Below are positions 61,002-64,000 of a DNA stretch of 64,000 bases, in pieces. Every line of letters begins with the position of its first letter. The first letter of the stretch is position 1. The translations under genes and the position numbers were made by a program. This stretch comes from Caldilineaceae bacterium (GTDB taxonomy: Bacteria > Chloroflexota > Anaerolineae > Caldilineales > Caldilineaceae), in assembly GCA_022842065.1 (NCBI GenBank), contig JALHQH010000044.1, positions 1 through 64,000 of the forward strand, given 5' to 3'. A model generated the notes under the pieces. That model did not search any database. It saw nothing but the letters and a program-made list of their open reading frames with translations, and was not told the DNA's origin.

Positions 61002-62120
61002 ATGAAAAGTGTAACGAATTCTAAAGTAGCAGCGCTGGTACACGGCGCGATGGGGGCAATTGCCGCTTTGCTTGGCCGTTTTAAGCGGCACCCACGCACC
61101 ATTTTATTGCGTAGTCATGTTGTACGCTCTATTTTGCGCGCTTGGCGTTTTCTTGTGCAACGGCCAGGGCTAGCACTCCTGAACTGGCTTTCACCAGTCG
61201 CTTTGATCATGGTACTCTTAACGCTGGGGATCTCAACCAGCCAGGTTTATGCCCTGGCGTCGGCACCAGCTGTCAACTGTACTGCGGCGCCTTTGCCGGC
61301 TGAAGTGTTAGGACAGGAAGCTACCTATTGTGTTGAAGGGTTACCGCCGGATGACCTCTTTGACTTGCTCTACGTTTATCCATTCTATCATCCCGCTGCC
61401 CGTCAAATGACGGAGGCCAATATCAGCTGGTGGATCCCCTGGCCTAACAATCTGGTTGGTCGGTTGGGTTGGTACCGCCAAGGGTTGGATGAGGTCTATG
61501 AATATCAGGAATTCATCGTTTCGCTGGCGGATGATGATCTGCCCTCTATTCTGTTAGCGGCGGCCATTGCGAATCAGGGTAACAGCATTCAGCGCCCCTT
61601 TGGCTGGAATGGCATCGAATTTGTGCAGGCCTGGTTGGGGCGCCGGTTTGAGTGGCAGCTCTCCATGTGGGCAAGCGCACAACAGCAGTGGGAAGATTTT
61701 TTTGAAGAGCCGAGTGTAGGGGTGGGCCAGATCCAGCCCGATGAAGCGCGGCGTCTGACCTATTTTGGTGATCGGGTCGATCTCTTTGACGATCGGGTCA
61801 GCATTGGGTTGATGCAGGCCAAAATGGTCGCAGCCCGTGAACTCTTTTACGGGTTGTCGCCTGATCCAACCGAGCTCTTTGCTCTGATCGCGATTAGCAA
61901 CAACATCAATACCGACGGCCAGGCACTATTGCAGATCTATCAACAACATGGGCGTGATCTGCGTCACATGCTCGACCATAATGCGGCACTGCGTCGTCAA
62001 CTGGCTCGTATGATGACCTATGTTGATTATCTGCACGCAGAAGGGGAATGGCCCTTGCCGCCAGACGTTAATGTTGATCATCTTTGGTGGCTAATCCAGA
62101 GTACCGGTTCTGAGCAATAA
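61002..62120 (+). CDS. Single-pass membrane protein with lysozyme-like fold suspected
   Basis: This 372-aa protein has a basic N-terminus, a transmembrane segment at about 56-86 (LLNWLSPVALIMVLLTLGIS) and an extracellular domain. PSVGVGQIQPDEARRL (about 237-252) resembles the GxGQI patch of transglycosylase-type lysozyme folds. The usual catalytic Glu is not evident. Instead AAAIANQGNS stands where an E-S is expected. It could be a non-catalytic peptidoglycan binder. The ribosome site is weak. The gene is followed by a terminator at 62145-62196. Confidence 0.5.
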   Translation: MKSVTNSKVAALVHGAMGAIAALLGRFKRHPRTILLRSHVVRSILRAWRFLVQRPGLALLNWLSPVALIMVLLTLGISTSQVYALASAPAVNCTAAPLPAEVLGQEATYCVEGLPPDDLFDLLYVYPFYHPAARQMTEANISWWIPWPNNLVGRLGWYRQGLDEVYEYQEFIVSLADDDLPSILLAAAIANQGNSIQRPFGWNGIEFVQAWLGRRFEWQLSMWASAQQQWEDFFEEPSVGVGQIQPDEARRLTYFGDRVDLFDDRVSIGLMQAKMVAARELFYGLSPDPTELFALIAISNNINTDGQALLQIYQQHGRDLRHMLDHNAALRRQLARMMTYVDYLHAEGEWPLPPDVNVDHLWWLIQSTGSEQ

Positions 62121-62144
62121 GGGCAGATTTGTGGTCGCCAGGGG

Positions 62145-62196
62145 CAGCGTGGGGCGCAGGTTGTACCGCCAAACTTGTGCCCCACGCTGTTTATTT
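62145..62196 (+). terminator. Terminator of the membrane-protein gene
   Basis: CAGCGTGGGGC (62145-62155) pairs with GCCCCACGCTG (62179-62189), with further pairs inside, followed by TTTATTTT. It lies 25 bases beyond the stop. Confidence 0.75.
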
Positions 62197-62350
62197 TGGC
62201 TCAGGGCTCGATTGCGCAACCAAATCGAGTTGGCACAATCGTGTACGGCGCATCGATTCGGTATGGGCATTCCCAGGAGATTGTGCAGTTCTTCACATGA
62301 CGCTAATTGACTCTTTGTGCAAAGCGTCTAATGCGCCATCCACCCGCCAC

Positions 62351-62359
62351 TGTTATACT
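62351..62359 (+). promoter_or_regulatory. Extended -10 of the candidate small RNA
   Basis: TGTTATACT (62351-62359), an extended -10, is followed by the small RNA's first stem. The -35 is poor. Confidence 0.5.
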
Positions 62360-62361
62360 AT

Positions 62362-62485
62362 GGGCACAGCAATAAATATCGATCTGGGGAGCTCGATATG
62401 CTGTGACCCTTCTCTACCTCCTTTGGTTCTCTATGGTTCCTCCTTGATTGGAAAAGAGCCGCTGTCGCAAGACAGCGGCTTTTTT
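62362..62485 (+). ncRNA. Candidate small regulatory RNA with two anti-SD-like motifs
   Basis: This is a transcript of about 120 nt between an extended -10 and a strong terminator. The 5' hairpin pairs CACAGC (62365-62370) with GCTGTG, and ATATCGA with TCGATAT, with an AATAA bulge. The linker carries CCTCCTT twice (62417-62423 and 62439-62445), the first within ACCTCCTTT as in the 16S rRNA 3' tail. The 3' end is a 10-bp stem with GCAA loop (62457-62480) and a T-tract. A short open frame over the region has no ribosome site. Such C-rich loops in known small RNAs block ribosome binding of target mRNAs. That role is inferred. Confidence 0.55.
62457..62485 (+). terminator. Rho-independent terminator (GNRA tetraloop)
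   Basis: AGCCGCTGTC (62457-62466), loop GCAA, GACAGCGGCT (62471-62480), then TTTTT. A textbook intrinsic terminator with no gene directly upstream, which supports the small RNA. Confidence 0.88.
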
Positions 62486-62863
62486 CTTTTCATCTGCTTT
62501 GTGATCAATCTCATCAGTGTACCCCTGCTACTTTTGTCCCTCCTCTCTTGGTCTGCGCCTTTTGTCCATAAAAAATACTTACGGCCAGCTAAATGTATGG
62601 TGTTTTACCCATCAGATCGCAGATGAAGCCTTCGATAGAAAGCGCTACAATGAATAGTTAGCTGCTTATAGCTTTTGTCAGCAAATTGTAACAATTATCA
62701 CATTAGTTGAATAGCTCTGATTATTATTGGAAGCGCAGCCCGTTCGCTCAATCGTTACCTGCCTTGCCACTTACCTTGCTGTCCACATCGTCATCCTAGC
62801 TAATACCGGGGAATCGAGGGCGCTGCGACGCTGGATACTCCTTCAGTTTAAGGGAAAGGACTT

Positions 62864-63634
62864 ATGGCGTACGAAAATTACCAAAGTTGGAAGACCCAAT
62901 CGATTGAGGACGAGATCCTGCTCTCGATCGTGATTCCTGCCTACAATGAAGAGATCCGGATTGTGCCAACCATTGGCGCAATTGCCTCCTACGTATCAGA
63001 CATGGGGGTGACCTGGGAATTGATTGTAGCAGACGACGGTTCGCGTGATAGTACAGTCAAACTGGTGGAAGAATTAGATTTTGTCAATGTGCGGGTGCTC
63101 AAGGCACCCCGTAATGCCGGCAAGGGCAATGCCGTCCACCGTGGGGTTTTGGCCGCGCGTGGTCGCTATATTCTTTTTGCGGATGCCGACAACTCAACGC
63201 CCATCGAAGAGATCGCCAAATTGCTCGACAAAGTCCAAAACGGCGGCTATGACATTGCCGTCGGCTCGCGCGCGGCCGAGGGGGCCGCGGTGGGACACAA
63301 ATCCGCTTTTCGTCACCTGCTTAGCTTTGGTTTGCGCTGGATTGTCCGGACGATCTTTCGCATTGGCGTGCGTGATACACAGTGCGGGTTTAAATTGTAT
63401 ACACGTGCCGCCGCCCACCGCTTGCACCAGGCCCAAACGATTATGGGCTTCTCCTTTGACTTGGAGATCCTCTATCTAGCGGCTAAATGGGGGTACCGGG
63501 TGGCCGAAGTGCCCGTCACTTGGATTGATGCACCTGGTTCTAAGGTGGATACGGCGAAAGAAGTGAAGCGCTTTTTACGTGATCTGTTGATGATCAAATG
63601 GAACGACCTACGAGGTGTTTATGCCAAAGCGTAA
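62864..63634 (+). CDS. Family 2 glycosyltransferase, dolichyl/polyprenyl-phosphate glucosyltransferase-like
   Basis: This is a GT2 enzyme predicted to move a sugar from a nucleotide donor to a lipid phosphate carrier. LSIVIPAYNEEIRI starts the GT-A fold, VADDGSRDST and FADADNS hold the donor- and metal-binding acids (DxD type), and GFSFDLEILYLAAKWGYRVAEVPVTW matches the ALG5/DPG-synthase branch. No C-terminal membrane helices are evident. GGGAAAGGA precedes the ATG at 62864. The next glycosyltransferase gene overlaps it by 14 bases. Confidence 0.85.
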   Translation: MAYENYQSWKTQSIEDEILLSIVIPAYNEEIRIVPTIGAIASYVSDMGVTWELIVADDGSRDSTVKLVEELDFVNVRVLKAPRNAGKGNAVHRGVLAARGRYILFADADNSTPIEEIAKLLDKVQNGGYDIAVGSRAAEGAAVGHKSAFRHLLSFGLRWIVRTIFRIGVRDTQCGFKLYTRAAAHRLHQAQTIMGFSFDLEILYLAAKWGYRVAEVPVTWIDAPGSKVDTAKEVKRFLRDLLMIKWNDLRGVYAKA

Positions 63635-64000
63635 TCTGCGCGTTGCAATGATTACCACCTACCCGCCAGGCACGGGTTCGCTCAACGAATATGCCTTTCA
63701 CTTTGTCCGCGCCTTTCGGAAGAAGGCCGAAGTGGCGGAAATGATCTTGCTGGTGGACGAGCTGCCGGATGGGAAACAATATGACGATACACTGCCGGAT
63801 GCGTTGACAACAGTTGACGCCGACGCCACGACCGTGCCGCTGGAGAATGAGCAAATCGCGCCCTTGCGCTTTCTGCCCTGCTGGCGCTTTAACAGTTTAA
63901 CTAACCTCTGGCACTTGATTCGCACGGTCCAACGTGTTAAGCCCGATGCCGTGATTTTTAACATCCAATTTGCCAGCTTTGGCGATCGCAAAATCCCGGC
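63621..64000 (+). CDS. Glycosyltransferase (GT4-like), cut by the window end
   Basis: An open frame starts at ATG 63621 behind GAGGTG, inside the previous gene (14-base overlap), and runs past the window end. The 126 visible residues start RVAMITTYPPGTGSLNEYAF, typical of the N-terminal domain of GT-B glycosyltransferases, and continue with RTVQRVKPDAVIFNIQFASFG. Its placement beside a GT2 gene suggests a glycan-assembly cluster continuing to the right. Confidence 0.75.
   Translation, partial: MPKRNLRVAMITTYPPGTGSLNEYAFHFVRAFRKKAEVAEMILLVDELPDGKQYDDTLPDALTTVDADATTVPLENEQIAPLRFLPCWRFNSLTNLWHLIRTVQRVKPDAVIFNIQFASFGDRKIP

Noticed and set aside
62129..62626. 165-codon frame overlapping the terminator and candidate small RNA
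   Set aside because: It has no ribosome site, contains two terminators and reads Cys/Ser-rich non-protein-like sequence.

Overview
The window looks like a chromosomal segment of a free-living heterotrophic bacterium, most likely a Chloroflexota member of the Anaerolineae/Caldilineaceae type. That placement is an inference. It rests on moderately high GC coding DNA, large exported proteins with Thr-Pro linkers and a terminal Y/F-L-P motif, sugar and sugar-acid utilisation loci rich in Gfo/Idh, M81 and GH116 families, and many long perfect intergenic inverted repeats. There is no rRNA, tRNA, CRISPR array, prophage or intact insertion sequence.

Layout. 1-5.9 kb: an exported M23 peptidase and, divergently, a large exported repeat protein. 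5.9-10.3 kb: a minus-strand operon of an ArsR-DUF2087 regulator, an unknown protein, a DinB-like protein, a tandem GNAT and an Rnl5-type RNA ligase. 10.6-13.8 kb: an APH-like kinase, a gamma-glutamyl hydrolase and a D-threonine-aldolase-like PLP enzyme. 14.2-15.3 kb: a zinc-ribbon metallopeptidase. 15.7-22.3 kb: a sugar-acid cluster (YjhG-type dehydratase, ProA-like dehydrogenase, TPP enzyme, Gfo/Idh oxidoreductase). 22.3-23.9 kb: a coiled-coil nuclease-like protein and an FkbM methyltransferase. 24.1-34.5 kb: a carbohydrate locus (LacI regulator, ABC binding protein, two permeases, membrane protein, beta-propeller glycosidase, GH116), interrupted by an opposed toxin/immunity-like pair. 34.6-40.7 kb: tandem Nudix, M81 peptidase, cyclase behind a structured leader, class III aminotransferase and a Phd/RelE-type toxin-antitoxin pair. 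40.9-50.2 kb: exported tandem OsmC lipoprotein, two NTF2-like paralogues, an AAA-ATPase/nuclease and three exported proteins. 50.7-54.0 kb: a giant SARP/BTAD-AAA-TPR regulator. 54.5-56.7 kb: a sigma factor-ankyrin-F1 beta fusion. 56.9-60.5 kb: an unknown protein and an SF1 helicase. 61-64 kb: a membrane protein, a candidate small RNA and glycosyltransferases.

Most notable observations. (1) One reading frame joins an ECF sigma factor, ankyrin repeats and a degenerate F1-ATPase beta-like domain that has lost its P-loop lysine. (2) The two NTF2-like paralogues share a promoter with three AGCGTTGC repeats at 11 and 21-22 bp spacing, ending 8 bp before the -10. This is the classical SARP layout, and a SARP-type regulator is encoded next door. 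(3) A 68-residue protein resembling the C-terminal toxin domain of Rhs proteins is encoded alone, coupled to an immunity-like gene. (4) A promoter-to-terminator unit with two anti-Shine-Dalgarno-like CCTCCTT motifs looks like a small RNA. (5) A leader before the cyclase gene can form two mutually exclusive helices. (6) A repeated intergenic element occurs twice with its core inverted relative to its ends, among more than twenty other long inverted repeats built from shared modules.
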